Source: Tagaea sp. CACIAM 22H2 (lineage in GTDB: Bacteria; Pseudomonadota; Alphaproteobacteria; CACIAM-22H2). From it: a stretch of DNA of 64,000 nt. The notes under the pieces were generated by a model, which made no database searches, was not told the DNA's origin, and saw nothing but the letters and a program-made list of their open reading frames with translations. Below, piece by piece: positions 55,589-63,924 of the stretch (position 1 is its first letter; every line of letters begins with the position of its first letter). The translations under genes were made by a program, and so were the position numbers. The stretch lies in assembly GCA_014444615.1 (NCBI GenBank), contig PVXE01000007.1, forward strand, positions 1 through 64,000. The letters are read 5' to 3'.

Positions 55589-56610
55589 TTCATCGACGAA
55601 GGACGTTCGGCGCGCGGCGGCAGGAAGGAACGGTTGAAGACCTGTTCCACCGCCGGCTTGGATTTGAGGTCGAAGGCCATCGCCAGAATGTCGATCGACG
55701 CTTTGAGGCGCGCGTCGTCCACATCACCCAGGCCGATCCGTGCGATCTCGGGATGGTTCATTTCGTCGAGGATCGTGGCGTCGAAACGCTCGCGTTCGAT
55801 CTTCAAATCGATCAGCTGATCGCGCTTGGCGACGGCGGCGACCGCGGCCGTCGGGTCCTTCAGCGCGTCGACGACGCCCTGGTTGATCGCCTTCAGAAGC
55901 CCGCGCACCGCCTGCGGATTTTCCTTGGCCAGCTTCTGCGACACCATGATGACGTTCGAGTAGAGATCCATCCCGAAATCGCCGAACTTGATGAAGCGCA
56001 GTTCCTTGTCGGCATCGATGCCGATCAGCTTGGCCGAGAAGCGGATCGTGTTGACGAAACCGAAGGCGCCATCGAACTGGCCTTGCATCAGCAATTGTTC
56101 GCGCAGATTCGGCTGGATGTTGGTGAGCTTGACGCCCGCGCAGTCGATCTTCGCCAGCGTGCAGAAGGCGGGGAACAGCTTGAGCGCGCCGTCATTGGCG
56201 GGGCCGCCCAGCGTCTTGCCTTCCAAATCCTTCGCCGTCTTGATCGGCGAGCCCGATTTGACCGCGATGGTGAAGGGCGGCTGGTTGAACATCGCATAGA
56301 CGGCGATGGGCGCCACGTCGGGCTTTTGGGTCGCGAAGTCGATCAGCGCATTCATGTCGCCGAAGCCGACATCGTAGGCGCCCGACGCGATCAGCGAGAT
56401 CGGTGCGCCCGATCCGGTGCCCGGGTCCATCGTCACCTCCAGGCCTTCGCGCGCGAAATAGCCGCGATCCTGCGCCAGAAAGAAATAGCCCTGCGGGCCT
56501 TGATACTTCCAGTTCAGCACCATTTTGAGCTTGGTCTGCGCGTCGGCCGGGGCCGATAGCGCCGCACCGGCCATCGCGAGGATCGCGGCGGCGAGATAAC
56601 GCAATTTCAT
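55585..56610 (-). CDS. NMT1/THI5-type ABC substrate-binding protein (orphan)
   Basis: 341 residues with a signal peptide (1-25, ADAQ). KMVLNWKYQGPQGYFFLAQD and LEVTMDPGTGSGAPI are the NMT1/THI5-like (NitT/TauT/pyrimidine precursor) fold. ATG 56610 overlaps the isochorismatase stop (ATGA), with AGGAG upstream. No permease or ATPase is linked. Related proteins bind pyrimidine precursors or sulfonates, so the ligand may be a small heterocycle. Confidence 0.9.
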   Translation of the reverse strand: MKLRYLAAAILAMAGAALSAPADAQTKLKMVLNWKYQGPQGYFFLAQDRGYFAREGLEVTMDPGTGSGAPISLIASGAYDVGFGDMNALIDFATQKPDVAPIAVYAMFNQPPFTIAVKSGSPIKTAKDLEGKTLGGPANDGALKLFPAFCTLAKIDCAGVKLTNIQPNLREQLLMQGQFDGAFGFVNTIRFSAKLIGIDADKELRFIKFGDFGMDLYSNVIMVSQKLAKENPQAVRGLLKAINQGVVDALKDPTAAVAAVAKRDQLIDLKIERERFDATILDEMNHPEIARIGLGDVDDARLKASIDILAMAFDLKSKPAVEQVFNRSFLPPRAERPSSMK

Positions 56611-57377
56611 GCGGACTCTCCTGTTTGGGGTTTCTTGTCGATATCGGACGTGAAGGCGCGCGCGATCGCGGGATTGCCGGCAACCGCGCCGTAAAGCAGG
56701 CGCACGAGGAAGGGGATCGCGTCGGCAACGTATTGCGGCGAGGTGGTCGCGCAGGCGTCCAGCGCCAGCACGACGTCGTAGCCGAGATAGGTCGCGTCGC
56801 TGAGTGTGGCGAACACGCAGCGATCGGTGTTGATGCCGGCGAAGACCAGCGTGGTGATCTGCCGGCGGCGCAAAATCGAATCGAGCTCGTTGTCCCAGAA
56901 ACCCGAAAGCCGGTGCTTGTGGACCAGGATGTCGCCTTGCTCGATCGGCAACTCGGCGATATTCGCGGCGCCCCAATCGTCGGCGACAAGCGTGCGGCCC
57001 TTGCCCGAAATCGCAGGATCGCCATAGGTCGGGCGCTGACCGAAGTTGCGCGCGCGTTCCAGCGCGAAGGCGGGCAGATTGGCGGCGTCGGGGCGCACGC
57101 CCCAATTCACCCAGAAGACCGGCACGCCGCCGCTGCGTGCGGCGGCGGTCAGCGCTTTCACCGGGCCGATCGCGCGGCGCACCGGCGTGGGATCGATGCC
57201 GGAAGCGGCGAACCAGCCTTCGTCGTGCAAAAAGTCGTTCTGCATATCGACGACCAGCAAGGCGGTGCGCGCGAGGTCGATTTCGACTTGTTGCGGATCG
57301 GCATCAATCAATACGCGGCGCGGGGCGGGAACCGCCCGCACGAAGCTCACGAAGTTGCGCCTTTGCTCGCTTTCCAT
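56607..57377 (-). CDS. Isochorismatase-like cysteine hydrolase (RutB/N-carbamoyl hydrolase-like)
   Basis: 256 residues with the catalytic triad D44 (VVDMQNDFL), K154 (VHKHRLSGF) and C187 (GINTDRCVFAT). The pattern is closest to ureidoacrylate (RutB), N-carbamoylsarcosine and biuret hydrolases, which remove a carbamoyl group releasing ammonia and CO2. First gene of the operon, divergent from the LysR gene. It fits as the enzyme acting on the N-carbamoyl product of the cyclic amidohydrolase. Confidence 0.88.
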   Translation of the reverse strand: MESEQRRNFVSFVRAVPAPRRVLIDADPQQVEIDLARTALLVVDMQNDFLHDEGWFAASGIDPTPVRRAIGPVKALTAAARSGGVPVFWVNWGVRPDAANLPAFALERARNFGQRPTYGDPAISGKGRTLVADDWGAANIAELPIEQGDILVHKHRLSGFWDNELDSILRRRQITTLVFAGINTDRCVFATLSDATYLGYDVVLALDACATTSPQYVADAIPFLVRLLYGAVAGNPAIARAFTSDIDKKPQTGESA

Positions 57378-57416
57378 GGGGAAAACCTAGGCGCGGTTAT
57401 TGCTTCCAAAAACTGT

Positions 57417-57434
57417 CGCTTTCGAAGGAAAGCG
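57417..57434. promoter_or_regulatory. Perfect inverted repeat, candidate LysR operator
   Basis: CGCTTTC (57417-57423) and GAAAGCG (57428-57434) are perfect inverted arms with four bases between. They lie in the 134-base region between the divergent isochorismatase and LysR genes, where a LysR regulator would bind. It is not a textbook T-N11-A site. Confidence 0.45.
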
Positions 57435-57511
57435 GTTCGAAAAAGTACACGCCCCTTCGGCGCTGCCCGGCGTTTGGGCGTCATGACCCGCCGGAAGCGA
57501 AGGCCTGCCCA

Positions 57512-58417
57512 ATGAAGTATCAGCGGATATTGTCCTATTTCGATGCCGTGGCGCGGACCGGCTCGTTCCGCAAGGCCGCCGAGCGCGCCAATATCACGGG
57601 CTCGGCGCTGGTCCGGCGCATCCAGGATCTGGAACAGGAATTGGGCGCGCCGTTGTTCGAGCGGCGCGCGCGCGGCGTGGGGCTGACGACGGCGGGGGAG
57701 ATGTTCCTCGCTTATGCCCGCGCGCAAAATGCCGAGGCGCAGCGTTTGGCTTCGCAGATCGAAGATATGCGCGGCGTGCGGCGCGGGGCGGTGCGCATTT
57801 CCTGCAGCCAAGCGGCGGCCCCGCATTTGCTGCCCCAGGCGATCGCGCGCTTTACCGAGAAGCATCCGAAAATCTCGTTCCATGTCGAGGTGCTGGACCG
57901 CGAGGCGGCGGTCGCTGCCTTGGCGGATTATCGGGTGGATCTGGTGCTGGTCTATCGCCCGGCCCCGGCGGCGGGCGTGTTGCACGTGCTGAAGCGCCTG
58001 CCGCAGAAGCTGGTGGCGCTGCTGCCCGAACGCCACGCGCTGGCGGGCAAAGGGCCGTTGCGGTTGCGCGATTGCGTTCGTTACCCCATGGCGCTGCCCG
58101 AGCGGCCGCTGGGGGCCCGCGTGTTGCTGGAGGAATTCGCGGGACGGTCGGGGATACGGATCGCACCCGCCGTGGAATCGAATTCGTTCGAAATGTTGCG
58201 CGGCTGCGTGCGCTATACCGGTGTGATCTCGTTCCAGATCGAGGCGGGCGTGGTCAAGACGCGCGCCAAGGCGACGGACGGGATCGTCGCGCGCCCGATC
58301 GACGAGCGCGACGCGCCCCCCGCCGATCTGATCCTGGGGCAGTTGCGCGGGCGCAATCTGCCGGTCGCGGCGGCGTCCTTCGCCGAGATGTTCGCCGAAC
58401 AGCTCGGGACGTTCTAA
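57512..58417 (+). CDS. LysR-family transcriptional regulator
   Basis: 301 residues: winged HTH (1-60, MKYQRILSYFDAVARTGSF, then GSALVRRIQDLEQELGAPLF) and a periplasmic-binding-protein-like effector domain (about 90-300). Divergent from the amidohydrolase operon and directly followed by the DUF3830 gene, so it probably controls both. The effector may be the ring compound or its ring-opened product. Confidence 0.93.
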   Translation: MKYQRILSYFDAVARTGSFRKAAERANITGSALVRRIQDLEQELGAPLFERRARGVGLTTAGEMFLAYARAQNAEAQRLASQIEDMRGVRRGAVRISCSQAAAPHLLPQAIARFTEKHPKISFHVEVLDREAAVAALADYRVDLVLVYRPAPAAGVLHVLKRLPQKLVALLPERHALAGKGPLRLRDCVRYPMALPERPLGARVLLEEFAGRSGIRIAPAVESNSFEMLRGCVRYTGVISFQIEAGVVKTRAKATDGIVARPIDERDAPPADLILGQLRGRNLPVAAASFAEMFAEQLGTF

Positions 58418-58450
58418 GATGATCGCTCAAGAAATAAAGAGAGGCAGCGT

Positions 58451-58861
58451 ATGGAGAAGTTGAAGATCACCGCCGGCGGTTTCGTCTTCGGCGCCAAATT
58501 CGAGGATGCGGCGCCCAAGACGGTCGCGAAATTCCGCACGCTGCTGCCCTATCGCCAGAAACTGATCCATGTGCGCTGGAGCGGCGAAGGTTGCTGGATC
58601 CCGCTGGGCGATTTCGATTTCGGTCTCGGCTACGAGAACCACACGAGCTATCCGGCGCCGGGGCAATTCCTGCTCTATCCGGGCGGGATCAGCGAAACCG
58701 AGATCATCGTCGCTTATGGCGGCGTGCAATTCGCCAGCAAGATGGGCCAGCTCGCCGGTAATCACTTCATGACGATCACCGACGGGATCGAAAATCTTGC
58801 GATCCTAGGTAAAAAAGTGCTGTGGGAAGGTGCGCAACCCATCGCGATCGAAGCGGCGTAG
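58451..58861 (+). CDS. DUF3830 family protein
   Basis: 136 residues matching DUF3830, a cyclophilin-like beta-barrel family without a known activity: FRTLLPYRQKLIHVRWSGEG, WIPLGDFDFGLGYENHTSYP and ISETEIIVAYGG. Thirty-three bases after lysR, same direction. The family has, to my recollection, been seen beside hydantoinase- and isochorismatase-type genes, which agrees with this locus. Possibly a ligand-binding or cofactor-free enzyme subunit of the module. Confidence 0.85.
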   Translation: MEKLKITAGGFVFGAKFEDAAPKTVAKFRTLLPYRQKLIHVRWSGEGCWIPLGDFDFGLGYENHTSYPAPGQFLLYPGGISETEIIVAYGGVQFASKMGQLAGNHFMTITDGIENLAILGKKVLWEGAQPIAIEAA

Positions 58862-58868
58862 GCGAAAA

Positions 58869-58893
58869 GGGGCGGGCCGGACGCGCCCGCCCC
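58869..58893. terminator. Bidirectional terminator hairpin
   Basis: GGGGCGGGC (58869-58877) pairs with GCCCGCCCC (58885-58893) around a 7-base loop. On the minus strand it is followed by TTTT, ending the GNAT-like gene. On the plus strand it closes the lysR-DUF3830 unit, with only a weak T stretch. Confidence 0.75.
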
Positions 58894-58901
58894 CTTCCGA
58901 T

Positions 58902-59759
58902 TCAGGCGACCATGCCGGGCTCGGCCGCTTCGAAGGCGAAGCTCGACGCCGGCGGGACGGGCGACGTCAAAGCCGGCAACGCGCGCAGCGATGCCGGCAA
59001 CAGCCCGCGCGACTGTTCGCGCAGGAACCCCTTCAACGGCGTTTCCGCTTCGCAGAAGCCGGGCATCGCCGCCGCGGCGATAAGTTCGCGGCGCGACATG
59101 CTGGCCAGCAGGAATTCGTTCTGGTCGCGCCACACGCCCAATTCGCAGCGCGTGAAGCCGTACCAATCGAAACCGTGCAGACGGAAGGTCGAGCCTTCGA
59201 CGATCGCCGCGACCGCTTTGATCTGCCAATGCGTGGCGACGTAGAACAGCGCCGCGCGCGCCAGCGCCTTGTAGACCTTCGTGTCCTTCGAAACGTTGAT
59301 GCCGCCGCCAAACCAGCCGAGATGCGACGATTCAAGTTCGTAGGCCGCGGGTGCGGACACCGCGCAGGTGCGCCCTTCGCCCGCCATCGCATGCGCTTGA
59401 TCGCCGTACCAGAAGGAAAGATCGCTCATCATCTCGGCGAGGGAGCGTTCGAGCCACACGCGGCGCATGCCGATCGTGGCGACCGGGCCTTCGTCCGCGC
59501 GCGACGCGGTGAACACGATGACGTCGGCTTCGGCGGGATCGTGGAAGCGGCTGTCCTGTGCGGGCGGCATGCGCACTTTCGCGCGCTTGTCGTCGGGCAG
59601 CGATTCCCAGAAGCGGCGCACGTCGTCGAGCCGGTGGCTCACGTCGATGTCGTAGGCATGCGCTTCGAACCACGCGCCGAGCTGCATCCAGCGCGTGAAG
59701 GCGATCTTGGGATCGAGAACCGATTTGTCGGGACGTTGGAACGCATCTAGAAATTTCAT
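58902..59759 (-). CDS. Unrecognised protein, possibly GNAT/autoinducer-synthase-like
   Basis: 285 residues, no confident family. The central part (about 80-230) has the shape of an N-acyltransferase: VATIGMRRVWLE, then ESSHLGWFGGGINVSKDT as a possible acyl-CoA-binding strand and loop, followed by the helix VYKALARAALFYVA and the closing IVEGSTFRLHGFDWYGF. This order recalls GNAT and LuxI/FeeM-type synthases. The N-terminal 75 residues are charged and helical. Encoded 76 bases behind the XRE-type gene in the same direction. The function is an inference only. Confidence 0.8.
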   Translation of the reverse strand: MKFLDAFQRPDKSVLDPKIAFTRWMQLGAWFEAHAYDIDVSHRLDDVRRFWESLPDDKRAKVRMPPAQDSRFHDPAEADVIVFTASRADEGPVATIGMRRVWLERSLAEMMSDLSFWYGDQAHAMAGEGRTCAVSAPAAYELESSHLGWFGGGINVSKDTKVYKALARAALFYVATHWQIKAVAAIVEGSTFRLHGFDWYGFTRCELGVWRDQNEFLLASMSRRELIAAAAMPGFCEAETPLKGFLREQSRGLLPASLRALPALTSPVPPASSFAFEAAEPGMVA

Positions 59760-59835
59760 GGCTTGTACCTCCGGGAACGAAAGGGGAGGCAGCCATTGAA
59801 CACGATTCCGGCGACAACCGGAGGTGTCTCGCGCG

Positions 59836-60885
59836 TTAATTCGGCGGGCGCGACGAACTTTCTTCGAGCACGACGGATGTTGTCGCTACGAAGGTAGCGT
59901 CATCAAGTCGGAACGGCAAAATTAACTTCTGATATGCGGTCCAGTGCGTTCCGAAATCGACGCGCAGCACGCGCGCTTCCGGCTTGGCGCGCTCGGCCGC
60001 TTCGCGCGCGTGACGGTCGATCATCGCGGCGTAGGGAACGAGTTGCGTGCGGTCGAGCACGCGCGCGCCGATCCAGCGGCGCGTGGGCACGTTGAAGCGC
60101 GAGCCGATATGCAAGCACACCGCTTCGCCGTCGACGATCTTGAACAGCGACGTGGTGCCGCCCTTCAACATCTCGACGAAGTAATGCGCCATATCGCCCG
60201 CGGCCCCGCTGTCGAGCACGGAGCGCAGCTCGGGCTTCAACTCGCCGTAAGGCATGCGCATGTCGACCCAGCCTTTGGGGATGGGCGTGCGCGCGCGGAT
60301 CAGGCGCGCGACGACCGCGCCGAGTTCGCGCGTCTCGAATTTCTGCAACGGCGCATTGGGCTCGCCCAACCCTACCAGCGCGAAACGCGCGCGGCTGGCA
60401 TGGATCGCGTCTTCGAGCGCCACGGCCGCAGCACCGGTCAGCGCCAGCCGGTCGAACGTCACGCGCATGCCGTCGTGGCCGACCGGTTCGATTCCCGCCC
60501 AGCCGAAGCCGCGTGCCACGAAGGCGCGAACATCGCCGTAGCCTTCGCCCGGCGTGCCAAGGCGGCGGCGCGCTTCCTCGACCAAGCCGTCGGGGGCGGA
60601 CAGGAATTCGCCCTCGTCGGAAATCCAGCCTGCTTCCACGCCGGCCAGACGCTCGCTCGGCTTCACGTCGGGCGCGAGGACGACTTCGCGCAAGAACGCC
60701 AACCGGTCGGTCAGCGGCAGCGACGCGGCGATGGCCTGCAGCCAATCGGCGTTGACCTTGCGGGTCAGCCCGGCGCTCAAGCGTTCGAACGTGTCGGAAC
60801 TGGTGCCGCAAATGCGCGCGGCATGCGCCAGGCGGATCCGCCGCCGGGCCAAGGCCTCCAAAAACCGTTCGCGCACGTTCGGCAT
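59836..60885 (-). CDS. XRE-type helix-turn-helix regulator with PAS-like C-terminal domain
   Basis: 349 residues. The N-terminal segment (1-60; RERFLEALARRRIRLAHAAR, GTSSDTFERLSAGL) looks like a Cro/C1-type HTH. Residues about 220-340 (RSVLDSGAAGDMAHYFVEML, SLFKIVDGEAVCLHIGSRF, VDFGTHWTAYQKLILPF) resemble the PAS-like ligand domain found in many Rhodospirillales proteins. The middle (about 80-215) is not recognised. GGAGAAAA precedes ATG 60885. Likely regulates itself and the downstream GNAT-like gene. Confidence 0.83.
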   Translation of the reverse strand: MPNVRERFLEALARRRIRLAHAARICGTSSDTFERLSAGLTRKVNADWLQAIAASLPLTDRLAFLREVVLAPDVKPSERLAGVEAGWISDEGEFLSAPDGLVEEARRRLGTPGEGYGDVRAFVARGFGWAGIEPVGHDGMRVTFDRLALTGAAAVALEDAIHASRARFALVGLGEPNAPLQKFETRELGAVVARLIRARTPIPKGWVDMRMPYGELKPELRSVLDSGAAGDMAHYFVEMLKGGTTSLFKIVDGEAVCLHIGSRFNVPTRRWIGARVLDRTQLVPYAAMIDRHAREAAERAKPEARVLRVDFGTHWTAYQKLILPFRLDDATFVATTSVVLEESSSRPPN

Positions 60886-61068
60886 ACATTTTTCTCCATA
60901 CCCGCAGAACTGCGGGTGCAGGGCGCCTAGGATTTCCGTCGATCAGTCCGGTCGTCCCTGGCCGGCATACAATAGCGCGGCAGCGCGTTCCGGCCTAGTG
61001 ATCCCCATTTGACGATGGGGGCTTGGGTTGGGGGCGGTGGCCGGAAACGAGAAAGGCGAGACCGACCC

Positions 61069-61422
61069 ATGGAAACGACCATCCTTCCGGCCCTTCCGGC
61101 GATCGTCCCCGCGAATTCGGCCATTTCTCTGCCGCCGGCGCCCCAAACCCTGGGCAAGGGACGCAAATCCCGGCCCTCGCCGCGGTCCTATAAGATCGGC
61201 GCCGAAGGCGGGCGTACCAGCCTGCGTCTGGAGGCGGAATTCCAAGCCGCGCTGCGCGATATGTGCCGGATCGAAGGCATCACCATGTCGCGCTTCCTGT
61301 CGGAACTGCGCCAGGGGCTGACGGACGACGCCAATTTTTCGTCCCGGGTGCGTTGCGCGGTGCTGAGCTGGTACGCCCAGCGAGTGGTGTTGCCGCAGGG
61401 CCGGCCGGAGCGCAAACGATGA
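61069..61422 (+). CDS. Ribbon-helix-helix domain protein (RHH_4-like)
   Basis: 117 residues. A Pro/Ala-rich N-terminus (1-40) is followed by a ribbon-helix-helix at about 50-85 (GRTSLRLEAEFQAALRDMCR, ITMSRFLSELRQ), the pattern of the RHH_4 family common in alphaproteobacteria. ATG 61069 has GGCGAG upstream. Overlaps the next gene (ATGA). It may bind DNA as a dimer; its target is unknown. Confidence 0.8.
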   Translation: METTILPALPAIVPANSAISLPPAPQTLGKGRKSRPSPRSYKIGAEGGRTSLRLEAEFQAALRDMCRIEGITMSRFLSELRQGLTDDANFSSRVRCAVLSWYAQRVVLPQGRPERKR

Positions 61423-61670
61423 CCGGACGGAATTGGAATCCCGCGGCGCGCAGCCTTACGCTCGTCGTGCGCGGACCCGGCGGTCCGCCGACGGCCGAGG
61501 AAATCGCCGCCCTGCTGTCGTCGATGCCGGCGACGACGGGTGTCGGCGAAGGCGGCGGTACGCGCTTGCGGGTCTATAATGTCGACTACCCGGAACCCGT
61601 GCCCTTGTGCCGGGACTGCGCGCCCGCCGCCGTCGTGGCTCAACCGAGATTGGCTTCCGCGAACTCGTAA
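61419..61670 (+). CDS. Small hypothetical protein overlapping the sodB 3' end
   Basis: 83 residues, MTGRNWNPAARSLTLVVRGP at the start and LCRDCAPAA near the end, with one CxxC pair. No known family. Starts by ATGA overlap with the RHH gene, which supports translation. Its last 31 bases run antisense to the end of sodB. Confidence 0.6.
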   Translation: MTGRNWNPAARSLTLVVRGPGGPPTAEEIAALLSSMPATTGVGEGGGTRLRVYNVDYPEPVPLCRDCAPAAVVAQPRLASANS

Positions 61671-62242
61671 TTGGCGAGCTTGTCGAGGAAGTTGGTCGTG
61701 AAATCCGGCCGGCGGTTCCGGAAATCGACGTAATAGGCGTGCTCCCACACATCGATGACCAGAAGCGGTTTGCCTTCGCCCGAGGCGATCGGCGTGCCGG
61801 CGTTCGCCGATTTCGTGGTCTTGAGCTTGCCGTCCTTGCCCAGAACGAGCCACGCCCAGCCCGAGCCGAATTGCGTGGTCGCGGCGGTCTTGAACGAATC
61901 CTTGAACGCTTCGACCGAACCGAAATCGGCGTCGATCTTCGCCTTCAGCTTGCCCGGCATGGCGCCGCCCTTGGGCGACAGCGACTTCCAGAAGAACGCG
62001 TGGTTCCAATGCTGGCCGGCGTTGTTGAACACGGGCGTCAGATCGGCGGCGTTGGCCGACAGCTTGACCAGATCCTCGAGCGACTTGCCCTGCAGCGCCG
62101 CGTTCTTTTCGACGAGGCCGTTCAGCGCGGTGATGTAGGTCTGATGATGCTTGCCGTGATGCAGTTCCAGGGTTTCCTGGCACATGCCGCGCTCGGCCAG
62201 CGCGTTCAACGAAAAATCCAACGCGGGAAGTTCGAAAGCCAT
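61640..62242 (-). CDS. sodB: Iron superoxide dismutase
   Basis: Converts superoxide to peroxide and oxygen in the cytoplasm. The 200 residues have the metal ligands H28, H81, D164 and H168 (DVWEHAYYVDF). Gln at 77 (NNAGQHWNHAFFW) is the position typical of the iron enzyme. AAGGAG precedes ATG 62242 (MAFELPALDF). Confidence 0.96.
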   Translation of the reverse strand: MAFELPALDFSLNALAERGMCQETLELHHGKHHQTYITALNGLVEKNAALQGKSLEDLVKLSANAADLTPVFNNAGQHWNHAFFWKSLSPKGGAMPGKLKAKIDADFGSVEAFKDSFKTAATTQFGSGWAWLVLGKDGKLKTTKSANAGTPIASGEGKPLLVIDVWEHAYYVDFRNRRPDFTTNFLDKLANYEFAEANLG

Positions 62243-62336
62243 AAAGTCGCTCCTTCGTACAGGTGATGTCGGAAGCCGGCGATGTCGAGCCCCGGCAGCA
62301 CCCGCCGCGCGGCCGTCCCGGTCGTTCCGGCCGGCA

Positions 62337-62365
62337 CTATTTGACCCCTTGCGGCGGCCTGTCAA
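62337..62365 (-). promoter_or_regulatory. Putative sodB promoter
   Basis: On the minus strand a perfect -35 TTGACA (62360-62365) is 17 bases from AAATAG (62337-62342). Transcription would start near 62330, about 88 bases before sodB. The -35 lies within a TTGAC...GTCAA inverted repeat (62341-62365), a possible operator. Confidence 0.5.
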
Positions 62366-62497
62366 CCTTACGGGAATTACGTGTTTTCGATGTTTTAAGA
62401 CGGGCGGGCGGATATCGCGTTCCGCCGTGCCGGGACCTCTATTTGCGGGTAACATGCGCCGGCAAGAATCAAAGACGGCGATCGAACGGGGCGCTTC

Positions 62498-62977
62498 ATG
62501 GATATCTATTTGTTTCTCGTATTTCTCGGCGCGACGTTCGGCGCGGGCGCGACAGGCGCCCTTTTCCCGACGGGGGCTTGGTACGAAAGTCTGCGCAAGC
62601 CATCTTGGGTGCCGCCCAATTGGCTTTTTCCCGTCGCATGGACGTCGATCTATCTGCTGATCGCATTCGCCGGCGCGCGCGTGGCGCCGCTGGAAGGCAG
62701 CGCCTTCGCGATGGCGTTCTGGGCATTGCAGATCGCATTCAACGCGCTGTGGACGCCAGTGTTCTTCGGGTTGCGCAATCTGCGCGCTTCGATCCCCGTG
62801 ATGGCGTGCCTGTGGTGCGCGGTGCTGGGCGCGACCATCACCCATTGGCAACTCGATATATGGGCGGGGCTCGCCTTCGTGCCTTACCTCGCATGGGTCA
62901 GCGTCGCGGCGGTACTGAACCTCGCCATGGTCCGCCTCAACCCCGATCAGAAGCCTTTGGATCTGGCGAATAGCTGA
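62498..62977 (+). CDS. tspO: TspO/MBR tryptophan-rich sensory protein
   Basis: Five-helix outer-membrane or membrane protein that binds tetrapyrroles. The 159 residues have the family features WYESLRKPSWVPPNWLFPV, FNALWTPVFFG and many conserved Trp. In Rhodobacter TspO negatively controls photopigment genes by affecting tetrapyrrole flux. Its stop shares a base with the bciA start (TGATG), so the two are cotranscribed, which supports a role in (bacterio)chlorophyll metabolism here. Confidence 0.95.
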   Translation: MDIYLFLVFLGATFGAGATGALFPTGAWYESLRKPSWVPPNWLFPVAWTSIYLLIAFAGARVAPLEGSAFAMAFWALQIAFNALWTPVFFGLRNLRASIPVMACLWCAVLGATITHWQLDIWAGLAFVPYLAWVSVAAVLNLAMVRLNPDQKPLDLANS

Positions 62978-63924
62978 TGCCGTCGCCCAAGCGCGTTCTG
63001 TTGTTGGGCGCCACCGGCACCATCGGCCGTGCGACGCTTCGCGCATTGCTTGAACATGGTCACGACGTCGTTTGCTTCGGCCGGCGCGGGATCGAAGGCA
63101 TCTTCCGCCAGGGCGACGTGTCCGATCCCGAATCGATCCGGCGCGACGGGTTTCGCGGCGAGCGTTTCGACGCCGTCGTCTCGTGCCTCGCCTCGCGGAC
63201 CGGCGCCCCGCGGGACGCTTGGGCGATCGATCATCAAGCGCATCTGAACGTGCTGGGCGCGGCGCGCGATGCCGGCGTGGCGCAGTTCGTATTGCTGTCG
63301 GCGATCTGCGTGCAGAAACCCAAGCTTGCCTTCCAACATGCGAAGCTGGCCTTCGAGAGTGCGCTGATCGGCTCGGGCCTTCGCTATTCGATCGTCCGGC
63401 CGACGGCGTATTTCAAATCACTATCGGGCCAGGTCGAACGCGTGCGCGCGGGCAAGCCGTTCCTGATTTTCGGCGACGGCGCTTTGACCGCCTGCAAGCC
63501 GATCGGCGACGACGATTTGGGGCGCTATTTGGCCGATTGCCTGGACGATCCGGCGCGCGCCAACCGGGTTCTGCCCATCGGCGGGCCGGGCGACGCGATA
63601 ACGCCGCGCGCGCAAGGCGAATATCTGTTCCGGCGCTTCGGGCGGCCGCCGCGATTCAAATCCGTGCCGGTTCGCTTGCTCGACCTGATCGCCGGCACCC
63701 TCGATCTCGCCGGCCGCGTCGTGCCGGCTTTTGCCGACAAGGCGGAGCTCGCGCGGATCGGGCGCTATTACGCGACCGAGTCGATGCTCGTCTGGGATGC
63801 GGCGGCATGCCGATACGACGCGGCCGCCACGCCGTCGACGGGGACGCAAACCTTGTTCGATTACTACGACGAACTTATCGCCGGGACCGCGACGCTCGAG
63901 CGCGGCGCCCATTCGGTTTTTTGA
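62977..63924 (+). CDS. bciA: Divinyl (proto)chlorophyllide 8-vinyl reductase, BciA type
   Basis: NADPH-dependent extended SDR that reduces the C8 vinyl group of a chlorophyll precursor. The 315 residues begin VLLLGATGTIGRATLRALLE (nucleotide site). They continue with conserved BciA segments IDHQAHLNVLGAARDAGVAQ, YSIVRPTAYFKSLSGQVERV and PAFADKAELARIGRYYATES. It follows tspO by overlap. Bacteria without chlorophylls rarely carry this gene, so photosynthesis genes are likely beyond the right edge. Confidence 0.92.
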   Translation: MPSPKRVLLLGATGTIGRATLRALLEHGHDVVCFGRRGIEGIFRQGDVSDPESIRRDGFRGERFDAVVSCLASRTGAPRDAWAIDHQAHLNVLGAARDAGVAQFVLLSAICVQKPKLAFQHAKLAFESALIGSGLRYSIVRPTAYFKSLSGQVERVRAGKPFLIFGDGALTACKPIGDDDLGRYLADCLDDPARANRVLPIGGPGDAITPRAQGEYLFRRFGRPPRFKSVPVRLLDLIAGTLDLAGRVVPAFADKAELARIGRYYATESMLVWDAAACRYDAAATPSTGTQTLFDYYDELIAGTATLERGAHSVF

